Below, in pieces: positions 54,780 through 64,000 of a DNA stretch of 64,000 nucleotides. The translations under genes and the position numbers were made by a program. The DNA is from Xylanibacter caecicola (lineage in GTDB: Bacteria; Bacteroidota; Bacteroidia; Bacteroidales; Bacteroidaceae): assembly GCF_013166515.1 (NCBI RefSeq), contig NZ_JABKKJ010000012.1:21679-85678 (forward strand), given 5' to 3'. Under the pieces are notes generated by a model, which had not been told where the DNA came from, searched no databases, and saw only the letters and a list, made by a program, of their open reading frames with translations. Positions within the stretch are counted from its first letter, which is position 1, and every line of letters begins with the position of its first letter.

Positions 54780-55475
54780 TCAATCTTCACTTATATTATC
54801 ATGTAAATATCCATTAAATTTCTCTACATACATTTTATAATTTTCAAATGTCTTATTCATATTCATTCCAATATTATCTGTTCCATATAATTCTTGAAGT
54901 TTTTTATTCTCATTAATCCTTACTGCGTGTATCGCTTTCATTTTATTCAATGTTTCTTCCATATACAAACAAGCTTTATCGCGTTGTCCATTTACCAAAT
55001 AAAGAATGGGAAGTAGACATTTAAAATTCATACAGAATTTTAACTCATTATTTTCAATTCCAATGATAAGATTCTTTAATAGCGAATACTTATTTAAGAA
55101 AGGAATGACATATAATTCTGTTATTGTCACTATTTCGTTAATTACAGTTTCTACTTCTGTTTCTGTTGCATCATCTGCCAGCCGCCATTCCTTATAACCA
55201 GGAACTGGCATAAAATATCCCAAGCCTTGCCCAATGCTTTCTACAATTACGCCAATATCCTTTACTTTTTTGTCTACGACAGGAAAATCAATATATGCCG
55301 TTATTGAATAATATTTTACATGTGGTTCACCATAAGATGTATAATGTCCCCAACAAAGGCTTTGTATAGCCTCCTCGTGTTTTCTTATAAAAGAATTTTT
55401 ATTCTTTCTTTTAAACCCGAGACCTTTTAGCTTCTTATTCAGCTGATAATTGTAAGTAATATAGTTTTTTATCAT
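54780..55475 (-). CDS. DUF4304-like protein, putative cytoplasmic immunity protein
   Basis: 231 residues, no signal. The N-terminal part (YQLNKKLKGLGFKRKNKNSFIRK) resembles DUF4304-type proteins, in which LxxxGFxxKgxxF opens the domain; the rest is unassigned. DUF4304 proteins are often found in polymorphic-toxin loci. The role here is inferred from context: it lies between lipoprotein genes and a gene remnant downstream of an RHS toxin gene. Confidence 0.55.
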   Translation of the reverse strand: MIKNYITYNYQLNKKLKGLGFKRKNKNSFIRKHEEAIQSLCWGHYTSYGEPHVKYYSITAYIDFPVVDKKVKDIGVIVESIGQGLGYFMPVPGYKEWRLADDATETEVETVINEIVTITELYVIPFLNKYSLLKNLIIGIENNELKFCMNFKCLLPILYLVNGQRDKACLYMEETLNKMKAIHAVRINENKKLQELYGTDNIGMNMNKTFENYKMYVEKFNGYLHDNISED

Positions 55476-55647
55476 AGTTGTATTTTTATTATAATCACCT
55501 GTATATGGATAACGATACGATATAATAAGTCTTAAGATAAGACTTTCCTATATATTCCATATACACATTAACACACAGAGTTTTTTAAACCGCACCTTTC
55601 TCCTATAAAATTGGGATGTGAATGATGATTCTGTAAAACAATCATGA

Positions 55648-56127
55648 TTAATTGGGATTCATGTATTTAATATTCCTGTCAAATTTGCCATCCGCATTTC
55701 TTACAACAATCCATTTACGGAATATTTTTTGTGAACGTATTTCATCCCATGAGCATCTCTTTGCGTCTTTCCACCTTACTAAAAAGAAATAGCAGGTATC
55801 ACTGTTCGTAAACAAGTAGTCTGCATTTATACTACACATTGAATCCGGATATACAAAAGAATCACAACCGGCAAATTCTCCTTTCCACAGAGAAATATCA
55901 ACAGTATCGATGTAGTAAATGGGAAGTGGTGCGTATTCTGGATTTACAAGCAATTTCACACTATCAATGTGATCATAGTTTGACGCTCCAATAAACAGTG
56001 TATCGTTTGTGCAATTCTTGAATCTTTCATCATGCCGTGTATGAATTATTGGTATACAAGACGGTAACAGACAAATTATAATCAAGATACACCCTAATAG
56101 TTTTCTTTTATCCTTATTTATACTCAT
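55648..56127 (-). CDS. Hypothetical lipoprotein in the RHS locus
   Basis: 159 residues with a lipoprotein signal peptide (LLGCILIIICLLPSC). The body has RFKNCTNDTLFIGASNYDH and MCSINADYLFTNSDTCYFF; no family recognised. Second gene downstream of the large RHS gene; could be an orphan immunity protein. Confidence 0.55.
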   Translation of the reverse strand: MSINKDKRKLLGCILIIICLLPSCIPIIHTRHDERFKNCTNDTLFIGASNYDHIDSVKLLVNPEYAPLPIYYIDTVDISLWKGEFAGCDSFVYPDSMCSINADYLFTNSDTCYFFLVRWKDAKRCSWDEIRSQKIFRKWIVVRNADGKFDRNIKYMNPN

Positions 56128-56255
56128 AATTATTAAAGAATTAATATCCTTCTGAAAAATCTTAATATCCGATTATGAAAATCATAACGTCGAAATCAAG
56201 ATGAGGCATTCACTGATATTACATATATATAAAAAGACATTATGAATCATACATC

Positions 56256-56918
56256 TCAACGCATCTTTCTTTTTCTTATTTTCTCTTCTTTTTTCCATTT
56301 ATTCCAATCACCTTCACTCTCCCAAAGCCATTTATGTCTCTTTAAAGGTCTATTTACATATCGCATATCAAGCATTTCTGTTTGTTCTTCTATTGGAAAG
56401 AAGACATATTCATCAATACATTTTTGTTTGCCATTTACAATATCTAAAAACATTAATCGCTCATATCCTTCTATTTTATATTTATGTTTCACTACACACC
56501 AAAAATATTGATTTAGAAAAAATGAGTTCGCATATATCGTATCATTAACAACCTTATATATACCACGATTAAAAATACGGATTTTACGTGTGTTTATATA
56601 TTTATAAAGATTATTTTTTATATCACATTCTGTATGATAACCACCTTTATTATCAAGATAAAATGTAATCATTGTTCCATCCGTTAAAAACATGACACAA
56701 TATCTGAAAGTACTGTCATTTTCCGGAATCAAAGGAAAGTTGTCTTTCTTTATATAAAACCCATTGGTATTTATGAGTTTTTCTATATTCATGTCATTAT
56801 TAGAGTATTTAACAGTGGTTTCCTGTTTCGCTTCTTTCTTTGTATCAAACAAAATAAACCCCGGCCAACAAGAACTAAAGGTCAACATTAAAATTATAAT
56901 AACAATTGTTTCTTTCAT
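56256..56918 (-). CDS. Putative immunity lipoprotein of the type 23 RHS toxin
   Basis: 220 residues from ATG 56918 (MKETIVIIILMLTFSSC lipoprotein signal); the longer start at 56942 overlaps the RHS stop. It has a basic C-terminal tail and GFYIKKDNFPLIPE, FLTDGTMITFYL segments shared in pattern with the lipoprotein at 53795. It is immediately downstream of the toxin C-terminus, the normal place for the cognate immunity gene. Confidence 0.6.
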   Translation of the reverse strand: MKETIVIIILMLTFSSCWPGFILFDTKKEAKQETTVKYSNNDMNIEKLINTNGFYIKKDNFPLIPENDSTFRYCVMFLTDGTMITFYLDNKGGYHTECDIKNNLYKYINTRKIRIFNRGIYKVVNDTIYANSFFLNQYFWCVVKHKYKIEGYERLMFLDIVNGKQKCIDEYVFFPIEEQTEMLDMRYVNRPLKRHKWLWESEGDWNKWKKEEKIRKRKMR

Positions 56919-56929
56919 TATCCTAAAAT

Positions 56930-59900
56930 TTAGTAATTCCATAATGTAAAGGGATTGAGATTTCCACTATATGAGAATAAACCTTGTGTAAATAAACTAT
57001 AATCAAGAAAATACGGAGTAGGAGTTATATATTTATGAACAAAGTTTTGTGTAAGACTTTGGACATACGGGTGACTGATTCCCAATTTATAAGACATATT
57101 ATTCAGTCTATATCCAACCCATATTGGCGCAGAATATACCTTACCATTATTCCATGTATCACCAGTTCCTAAGAACTTGTCTTTACCTTTTATTACTTTA
57201 GGATCAAAACTTTCCTCTTTACCCCAATTAGTATCAACATAAGTACCTATAGAGAACTTGCCGATTGAAAGTTCTGCAGCACTTGTACGCCAACGGTCTT
57301 CATGATCGCCCCATAAATCATTGGAAATGTTAAACGAGACATTGCCGACCCTTACACCTATGCTTGCAACCTTTTGTGCGTCAATATTCAGACCTTGGAA
57401 AGTTCCTTTTTTATAAGACGTTATGCCAAAACCACCTCCAAATCCTTTATACGATGCGCCAACATTCCACCCAGAATAATAATTTCCCATACCCATTCCG
57501 GCTTGAATAGAAATATCACCATTTGTATATCCGATGCTTAAACCTGCCCCAAAGGACAGACCGCCTGTTCCAAATCCACAAAGAGGCGAAAAAGATAATC
57601 CCAAATGACTGCTAAATGGTATCGTTATAGGTGGTAAGAATGAACTTAAGACTGTATTTAGTCCTATATTCATCCCTTGTTCTAATGTATTAGTTGTAAT
57701 CGCTCCTGTAGCCATTCCGGCTGTGTTAAAACCAATCCATGAAGAAACAGCCGAAATTGTTCCCGCTTTTATTGACTCCCATCCCCAATGCCCTGTTGAC
57801 AGAGAATTTGAAATATAACCGGCTGCGAAACTTATTCCGGCAATAAATAAATCATCTATACCAAACCATTCTCCAGACGGATCCGTATATTTAAGCGGAT
57901 TATTGAGACAATACGAATAGCGGTTAAAATTCTGGGTGTTTTCAGGCATCTGCACATAATTGTCCGGACTGAGAAAACGTGCCACAACAGGGTCATAAAT
58001 TCTGCCGTTCATGTTTATGAGTTCAAACTCCGGCAGCATTTCATGGTCTGTATATCCGCGGATAAAGCCTATGTTGTTTCTTATGACATATTGCTTGCCC
58101 CAGGCATCATATGTCGCCTCAAAGACTTTCTTCCCGGCTTCATCCACTATACACATTATACTGCCTTGATTATCCGTCGTGGCATAGCATATCATGTCCT
58201 CCTTGCCTGTCTGTCTGACATAAACGACATTGCCGCCAAGATAATAAAACTGTCTTATGACATCATTCTCCCTGACACATTCATAATCATCGGAATATAT
58301 TATCGTGCGCTTCTCCTCACCGTCTATATTTAGCACACTTTTCCAGCGTTCCATGTCAGGACCGTATATTAAGTCAAGCTCACGAAACTCATCGCCGCTC
58401 CACTCACTAAGAGTCTCAGCCTTGCCGAAGAAGTTATATACGACCTCCTGACCGCCGGGAGCATATTTGTTGTCTGCAACATCTATACCGGTCAGAGCAT
58501 GAACCTTTTCATTATGGTAACTGTATGTGCCTACATTTGTCTTGGACAGAATATTGCCGTTGGCATCATATTCCATATTCTGGAATATCTTATTGTTTCT
58601 GTTTACTCGCGTAAGTCTGTCAGAACTGTCGTATGAATATGTTTCCGTCCAACCTTGAAATATCAATTCTGATTCCCAGTCGGGTCTCTGCCCGGGATAC
58701 AGCAAGCTATCCCTGGTAAGACTGACAGATTTATATCCCAAACCATCTAAATCTTTTATTGGACCGACAACTATTGCCGTATCTATTTTTAATGAATCAT
58801 TTGGATATGCCTGTATAAAATCAGCTTCAACTTTTTTACTGACAAGATTGCTTGTGGTATTGTCATACGAATAAGTTGTTCTAAATATATTATCATCATA
58901 CTTATTATTCCTCTTCAAAGTCCGTGACAAGGTTCTCCCACTTTCATCTGATTGGATATTTTCCATGAGAGCTGTTCCCAAATTGGCTGAAAAAGACTTG
59001 CCCGTATTATTTCCGATACTCCAAACCGTCTTTCCGCCAACCGCTATAGCTGTATTGTTACCGTAGCAGTCGTAAGTATAGTCAGCCGTAACCCCACCGG
59101 GATAGACAATGCGTGTCACCTGTCCCAAACTGTTATATATATAATTGTACGTAAGGATTTCAGTGCCTACATGCCTTGTCTTCAAGGACACACGCCCGTA
59201 TGCGTCGTATGAATACACGGTATACAGGTCTCCTCTCTTTTCCTTTATAAGTTTCTGTGCTTCATTTCCTGTATCCCCGTAAGTGTATTCGGCAAAAACA
59301 GCATCGTTGCCTGATATTACTGTCTGCCGTCCGAGAACGTCGAATGTGTACGAAGACTTGTTGCCGCGTGCATCTGTCTGTGTCCTCACACGTCCGAGAG
59401 CATCATGGGTATATGACGTGCGTCCGGCATCAGGATCGTTAATGGCTGTACGGTTTCCTAAATCATCATATTCCAACGTCACAATGAGATTACCTGAAAG
59501 TACATCCACCTCAACCGGTTTGAAAAACGAATTGTATATATAATACACTTCTCCCGACGGATCTGTTGCAGACCTTGTAAATCCCCAGTCACCGTACTCC
59601 TTTGTATATTCACGTCCGTTATCGTTTATGGTGACATCCCTGTCGCTGTACGTATAGGTTATAGTGCCGGCATCGCTGCGTTTCTCGCTTATGATGCGTC
59701 CGCGCCGGTCATACTGCATGGTCTTCGTGACACTTATGTCGCCTGTCTGCGAGGTAACCTTTGACACATTCCCGTATTTGTCATATTCCGTTTCGGTTCT
59801 CACGTCTATGTCTTTCATCCCGACACTCTCTTTGAGTACTTCGCGCCCCATACTGTCATACCATGTCTTTACCCAAGGCTCGCCTTCAGCCTGTCTCAAT

Positions 59901-62900
59901 ACATAATATCTCTTTGACGTATCACTGTTCCAGCCACGCATAATCCCGGCTCTTGCCCCGGTGGGAGACGTTACAAACGATTCATTGCCCCATGTGTCGT
60001 ATGTATACGTGGTAACAAGCGAACTTGCAGGATTTGTCATATCCGTTTCCGTAAGAACGTTCCCCCATATATCGTGAGTATAGCCGGTTACGGATGATGC
60101 CGGAACGGTATATTCCTTTATTACAAAACGTCCGGAAATGTCATAAACTCTTCTTTTCTCTAACCTTTCGACTCCATTACCGGAGGTCGAGGATGACGTG
60201 ATATTTCCAAAGATGTCGTATGAATATTCAGTTATTAAAGGAAGGCTCGATTCTGAGTTCACACATTCGGTTATTTTCTGTCCTTTCTCATTATATGTTA
60301 TGTGTGTCTGTCTTTCTACCGGGTCATCATCTATATGACAGTCAGCGTATGTGACGGTCTGAGGCAACCTCATTCCTGATATATCAACAAAATTGCTGTA
60401 TGCCACCTCATGATAGTCATCGGTACAGTCTCCTTCCTCCCTTTCATAAACAAGACTTCCTGTCTGTGGATCGTATTTCTTTGTGACAGTTGAATAGAAC
60501 ATGTCAGGATCTACTGTTTCCGTTACGGTTTCCTGTAGAGCGAATGTCTTGTTTCCGTATTTTTTATATGTGTTTGTTGTCCGTGCCGTCTCGATATAGC
60601 TTCCTGCGGTCTTTCTTATAAATGTCTTCTGCGGTACAAAACAGTCTGCATCCCATGCCTCTGTTCCGGTCTCTGTCTTGTTCCCGGTAATGTTGTCTGT
60701 CACCCTGACAGCAGACATGCCGAGCAGTCCTCTTCCGGCGACATGCAGTTTAAGTCCTGTGTAATAATATGTTGCATCCGCGTTTCCAACAGCCCCATTG
60801 TCGGTCTTTACATTTTTCACCACATGCAAGGGCAATGTGCAGTCCGCCACAGGGTAGTCACCGCCGGTGCCACGTGAATAGATACCGTCACCTGCCAATG
60901 ACGCGTATGTGATGTCAACGGTATGTCCCGTCTCATCCGTTATAGACGTAACCTTACCGCTTGATGATGTATATCTGTCATTATGGTATATATGTATCTG
61001 CGGATCCGTCCCGTTGCTGCCGCCGCCATAACAGTCATACCCGTAATTCATAAGCTCCGCCCGTCCGCTACCTGTAAAGCACCCCACGGCAAACCTCGAT
61101 GCAAGGGCATCATCTGCATTGAACGACAACGCCTGCTTTACAGTTATAAGAGACGAACCGGTGGATCGCATCCAATGGGTGCGTGCCGGTTGTCTTTCGT
61201 CTACATAATTTGTCATCACAACATCATCCTTGCCGTCGTTATCGAAATCGAAAACAAGGCACTGCATTTTGTCGTCGTCCTTGCCGTTGTCATGCTTATA
61301 TAATTCTGAAGAACATGCAAGAATCTTGTTAAAGCTACCGTCACCACATCCAAATGCAAAATACCAGTTACGGTTATTCTTGTTGTTCATAAGGAAATCG
61401 GACAGACCGTCACCGTTGAAATCACCTTGAAACATACGTGACACGTGTCCTATGGTATTTCCTGCATTTATACTATTTTCCGAAAATATGCTTCCGCCCT
61501 CAAGCAATCCGCCGCGGTTGAAATATATTTTGTAGCCGCCACTATATAATACAATGATATCATGCAGACCGTCGTTGTTGAAATCTCCAGCATAAATATT
61601 TTCAGGAGCACCGGGAAGTCTCATCCGAAACTCATATCGGCTGATACCGTCTTCATCCTTATGTCCCAATATCTCACATACATAAGTTCCGTTGTACAGG
61701 CTCTTTTCAAGCACTATTATCTCGGAACGACCGTTCCCGTCGACATCAGCAGACACGAAAAGCGGGTTCTTGTTGCTGCCTTTCAGTTCATGATAGAAAT
61801 ACTTGTACATGGAACTTCCGGACGACACCTCCTTACCGCGTACAAGAGAGAACTTGATATATCTGCCGCTGTGACCGCTTATCTCCACATTTTCGGGCAC
61901 ACAGATATCAGCGAGACCGTCACCGTCAAAATCAAGCTGATACGAAGTAAGCTTGTTAAAGTCCATTCCAAGAATGTTGCCGGATGCCCCCAGACTATAT
62001 TTTACGGCGAGGTTATAGCTCAGTACACCATTGTCCTTACTTGCTTTATACACATATAGCGGCGTGTCCAACCTTTTTGTAACCGTTCCCGGAAAAGTCT
62101 CTGTGACTGTAGACGTAGCTATTTCCACGATATCCGCAAGACCGTCACCTGTCATATCGCATGCAAGGAATATCTCATTCTCAATATCAGTCTTAATCGT
62201 ACCTGCCCCATAATAGTCGGTAGAGCTTTTCTTAAGGTTTATATCAGGAGTAAGCGTCTTCTGTGAAAACAATGGCAAACCGTTCCATTCAAACTTTACC
62301 GGAGGACGATTCTCGCCCGAACCGGTCTGCTCCGTTATCGAGCGCAGACGTAAGTACGGCATTCCCGGCAGATTGTCCGATGTGTATGCAAAATCATAAT
62401 GCCGGTACACATCGTTACCTGCCCCGCTCTCTATGGATTTAATGCATAGGGCTAAGGATGCCTTGACGTCCTCTATGAAAAACTCCTGTATATCAGAACG
62501 TTGTCTGTATGCAAACTTAACAAAGCTGTGCAGCCCTGTATCCCTGTTTACATTATTGCCATAAAGTATCTCATCCGGATATACCATGCCATTATCAGCC
62601 ATATAGTGATATGTCATGTAGTTTCCGTTTATATCCTCTACCTTATTTATATACCAAGCATTTATCCTATTGTGTCCAAGCTTGTTCGTGTAAGTCTGTC
62701 TTGAATCCGCCGTATTGCCGTATGTATATGTCTGTCCGTTACCTGTTTTTACGTCTATCCATACAGAACCACCTGTGCCATGAAACGTAACCTTGACAGC
62801 CGGTGAGTGCTCCGGACTATACACAGCACCGGAACATCCTGCTGCTCCGGATATAAGAACAAGCCTCGTCCCGTCAAGATAATAGGCATCGTTATCTGTA

Positions 62901-63322
62901 TGAGTTATTCCGCCGACCGCACCGTCATGGAACACGGTCTTCACACCACGCGTAATGACAGACAAGCCGCTAATGTTACATCCCCAGCCTATAAGACCGT
63001 TACCGCCCTGACTGTTATACCCAACAGACAATGCCGGTTGCAACCCGTTTATTCCCTGTGGCACGGCTATGGGATATGAATATGTTGCCGCACCGGTCTG
63101 TGATACATTAAACGTACCGTTTGAACCAATGACAGGATTTGTTTCTGATGTTGATTTGTCGGGCTGTCTGGTGTATCCGAAATCATAGTCGATACTCTCC
63201 GATATCAGCCTTTCACTGTCATCATCCGATTGTATGCGCTGCTTGTTGGCAGCAACTGCTGTTGTACAAAGAAATAGAGATATTATCAGTATGTGTAATA
63301 ATTGCAGGTATTTGTTTTTCAT
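56930..63322 (-). CDS. Giant SpvB/RHS protein with polymorphic toxin type 23 C-terminus
   Basis: 2130 residues with a signal peptide (LLHILIISLFLCTTAVAA). SpvB-like N-terminal part (QGINGLQPALSVGYNSQGGN, LIGWGCNISGLSVITRG), FG-GAP/VCBS-like repeats (CDMTGDGLADIVE, DFDGDGLADICV, DFNNDGLHDIIV, DFNGDGLSDF) at about 380-720, then RHS/YD repeats (YDALGRVRTQTDARGN type) from about 950 to 1800, ending in the core RIYDPVVARFLSPDNYV and NPLKYTDPSGEW. The last 240 or so residues, glycine-rich with NISNDLWGDHEDRWRTSAAE and IGTYVDTNWG, match the Bacteroidetes type 23 polymorphic toxin domain. Confidence 0.88.
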   Translation of the reverse strand: MKNKYLQLLHILIISLFLCTTAVAANKQRIQSDDDSERLISESIDYDFGYTRQPDKSTSETNPVIGSNGTFNVSQTGAATYSYPIAVPQGINGLQPALSVGYNSQGGNGLIGWGCNISGLSVITRGVKTVFHDGAVGGITHTDNDAYYLDGTRLVLISGAAGCSGAVYSPEHSPAVKVTFHGTGGSVWIDVKTGNGQTYTYGNTADSRQTYTNKLGHNRINAWYINKVEDINGNYMTYHYMADNGMVYPDEILYGNNVNRDTGLHSFVKFAYRQRSDIQEFFIEDVKASLALCIKSIESGAGNDVYRHYDFAYTSDNLPGMPYLRLRSITEQTGSGENRPPVKFEWNGLPLFSQKTLTPDINLKKSSTDYYGAGTIKTDIENEIFLACDMTGDGLADIVEIATSTVTETFPGTVTKRLDTPLYVYKASKDNGVLSYNLAVKYSLGASGNILGMDFNKLTSYQLDFDGDGLADICVPENVEISGHSGRYIKFSLVRGKEVSSGSSMYKYFYHELKGSNKNPLFVSADVDGNGRSEIIVLEKSLYNGTYVCEILGHKDEDGISRYEFRMRLPGAPENIYAGDFNNDGLHDIIVLYSGGYKIYFNRGGLLEGGSIFSENSINAGNTIGHVSRMFQGDFNGDGLSDFLMNNKNNRNWYFAFGCGDGSFNKILACSSELYKHDNGKDDDKMQCLVFDFDNDGKDDVVMTNYVDERQPARTHWMRSTGSSLITVKQALSFNADDALASRFAVGCFTGSGRAELMNYGYDCYGGGSNGTDPQIHIYHNDRYTSSSGKVTSITDETGHTVDITYASLAGDGIYSRGTGGDYPVADCTLPLHVVKNVKTDNGAVGNADATYYYTGLKLHVAGRGLLGMSAVRVTDNITGNKTETGTEAWDADCFVPQKTFIRKTAGSYIETARTTNTYKKYGNKTFALQETVTETVDPDMFYSTVTKKYDPQTGSLVYEREEGDCTDDYHEVAYSNFVDISGMRLPQTVTYADCHIDDDPVERQTHITYNEKGQKITECVNSESSLPLITEYSYDIFGNITSSSTSGNGVERLEKRRVYDISGRFVIKEYTVPASSVTGYTHDIWGNVLTETDMTNPASSLVTTYTYDTWGNESFVTSPTGARAGIMRGWNSDTSKRYYVLRQAEGEPWVKTWYDSMGREVLKESVGMKDIDVRTETEYDKYGNVSKVTSQTGDISVTKTMQYDRRGRIISEKRSDAGTITYTYSDRDVTINDNGREYTKEYGDWGFTRSATDPSGEVYYIYNSFFKPVEVDVLSGNLIVTLEYDDLGNRTAINDPDAGRTSYTHDALGRVRTQTDARGNKSSYTFDVLGRQTVISGNDAVFAEYTYGDTGNEAQKLIKEKRGDLYTVYSYDAYGRVSLKTRHVGTEILTYNYIYNSLGQVTRIVYPGGVTADYTYDCYGNNTAIAVGGKTVWSIGNNTGKSFSANLGTALMENIQSDESGRTLSRTLKRNNKYDDNIFRTTYSYDNTTSNLVSKKVEADFIQAYPNDSLKIDTAIVVGPIKDLDGLGYKSVSLTRDSLLYPGQRPDWESELIFQGWTETYSYDSSDRLTRVNRNNKIFQNMEYDANGNILSKTNVGTYSYHNEKVHALTGIDVADNKYAPGGQEVVYNFFGKAETLSEWSGDEFRELDLIYGPDMERWKSVLNIDGEEKRTIIYSDDYECVRENDVIRQFYYLGGNVVYVRQTGKEDMICYATTDNQGSIMCIVDEAGKKVFEATYDAWGKQYVIRNNIGFIRGYTDHEMLPEFELINMNGRIYDPVVARFLSPDNYVQMPENTQNFNRYSYCLNNPLKYTDPSGEWFGIDDLFIAGISFAAGYISNSLSTGHWGWESIKAGTISAVSSWIGFNTAGMATGAITTNTLEQGMNIGLNTVLSSFLPPITIPFSSHLGLSFSPLCGFGTGGLSFGAGLSIGYTNGDISIQAGMGMGNYYSGWNVGASYKGFGGGFGITSYKKGTFQGLNIDAQKVASIGVRVGNVSFNISNDLWGDHEDRWRTSAAELSIGKFSIGTYVDTNWGKEESFDPKVIKGKDKFLGTGDTWNNGKVYSAPIWVGYRLNNMSYKLGISHPYVQSLTQNFVHKYITPTPYFLDYSLFTQGLFSYSGNLNPFTLWNY

Positions 63323-63334
63323 GGCATGCTGTTT

Positions 63335-63802
63335 TTATTTTATAATCTTAAAGGAACAAGTTGCACTGCCTACTGCAATTTTTACTATATAGCATCCGGA
63401 ACGAAGTTCGGAGATGTCAACCTCAGTACTGTTCGTTATAAAACTCTTGCTGCCGAGGAACTGCCCCGACAGATCATATATACTTACAGTACAGTCTGCC
63501 GGCTTTATGGTCGGGTTAAGTCCAATGATATAACGGGCATCAGTCCCATCTTTTTGCATGATTTCCGCTATATCCTCCCCATCACCTGTAATCCGGCTTC
63601 TTTGCTTTGCATTATTAATTTCACCTCCACGTGATATTCTGTTACCTGCAGCATCATAGTCGTATATTATAGTTTTTGTGTTATCATCATCACATAAGAC
63701 AATTGCATTAGCATTTGTCATAACAACAAGCAAAAGCATGGTGCAAACTATAAATGCCATATTCTTTGTATTTCTCATAGTCATTGTGTTTTTGAGTATC
63801 AA
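63335..63802 (-). CDS. Secreted protein with YD motif and T9SS type A sorting domain
   Basis: 155 codons; the signal peptide (MAFIVCTMLLLVVMTNANA) suggests a start at 63784 or 63778. The mature part has IIYDYDAAGNRISRGG, an RHS-like YD repeat. The end is a type A sorting domain (CTVSIYDLSGQFLGSKSF, LRSGCYIVKIAVGSATCSFK). It lies 12 bp before the giant RHS gene, matching the T9SS gene that heads the other RHS operon, so a T9SS partner may be a fixed part of these loci. Confidence 0.75.
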   Translation of the reverse strand: MILKNTMTMRNTKNMAFIVCTMLLLVVMTNANAIVLCDDDNTKTIIYDYDAAGNRISRGGEINNAKQRSRITGDGEDIAEIMQKDGTDARYIIGLNPTIKPADCTVSIYDLSGQFLGSKSFITNSTEVDISELRSGCYIVKIAVGSATCSFKIIK

Positions 63803-63865
63803 AGATAATGCAAGCCGAACGCAATCAAACTTGTTTTAAATTGCTGAGGCGCAGTTTATCTTATG

Positions 63866-63873
63866 CAAATATA
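63866..63873 (-). promoter_or_regulatory. -7 box of the second RHS operon
   Basis: TATATTTG (then C) on the minus strand about 65 bp upstream of 63802 and directly after the transposase stop. No TTTG box at standard spacing. Confidence 0.5.
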
Positions 63874-63877
63874 GAAC

Positions 63878-64000
63878 TCATTTAAACTTTTGTGATTTGT
63901 GAATTTTATTAAGAAAAACCACAGCAAATGCGAGATAATTCCATCCTTTCCAACTGGATACGGTTGTATCAAATCTCGTGAGTATGGATCTAAAACTGTC
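63878..64000 (-). mobile_element. 3' end of an IS transposase (cut by window edge)
   Basis: The minus strand encodes a 40-residue C-terminus, with RFDTTVSSWKGWNYLAFAVV and FLNKIHKSQKFK before TGA at 63878. This is the typical end of IS4/IS5-superfamily DDE transposases. The rest lies beyond the window. The IS end lies just upstream of the RHS operon promoter box. Confidence 0.75.

Overview
The window looks like a chromosome segment of a Prevotella-like member of the Bacteroidales. The evidence is Bacteroidetes-type promoters (TTTG, 19-20 bp, TAnnTTTG), abundant lipoproteins, type IX secretion (T9SS) sorting domains, a fimbrillin-type lipoprotein, an 11-subunit Nuo complex with fused nuoCD and no nuoEFG, and a FISUMP-like C-terminal domain. 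Nearly every gene is on the minus strand, so operons read from high to low coordinates. No tRNA or rRNA gene was recognised.

Layout. 1-13.2 kb is mostly housekeeping: carB (cut by the window edge), carA and purF; a Wza-type export lipoprotein; uxaC; ansA and rubrerythrin on the plus strand; then dapA, a WG-repeat lipoprotein and an M15 peptidase. 13.4-30.1 kb is a polymorphic-toxin array: a T9SS protein, a large SpvB/RHS-type protein, an RHS gene split by a one-base frameshift and ending in an M91-like metallopeptidase, then four promoterless RHS-core cassettes, each with a different C-terminal toxin (one lipase-like, three more HExxH metallopeptidases) followed by exported putative immunity proteins, and finally RHS and immunity-gene debris. 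30.2-32.0 kb holds an EamA transporter and truA.

32.2-35.8 kb is a surface-lipoprotein operon next to a GC-rich tyrosine recombinase. Between them a perfect consensus promoter lies inside a segment of about 200 bp bounded by 17-bp inverted repeats (one mismatch), and it points away from the operon: a likely phase-variation switch in the OFF state. One repeat lies inside the 3' end of the recombinase gene, so inversion should also change the recombinase C-terminus. 36.4-38.2 kb is a metal P1B ATPase.

38.3-42.4 kb joins tatC and tatA to a CXXX-repeat peptide maturation system: a radical-SAM maturase, a SPASM-like partner, a small accessory protein and a precursor with 13 cysteines at exact four-residue spacing behind a twin-arginine signal. 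This suggests a peptide modified in the cytoplasm and exported by Tat. Upstream is 1.1 kb without genes, holding a strongly structured RNA that ends in a terminator.

43.5-53.6 kb is the complete nuoA-N operon. 53.8-63.8 kb is a second toxin locus: a 2130-residue SpvB/RHS protein with a polymorphic toxin type 23 C-terminus, followed by several exported lipoproteins, a DUF4304-like protein and a gene remnant. The window ends in the 3' end of an IS transposase.
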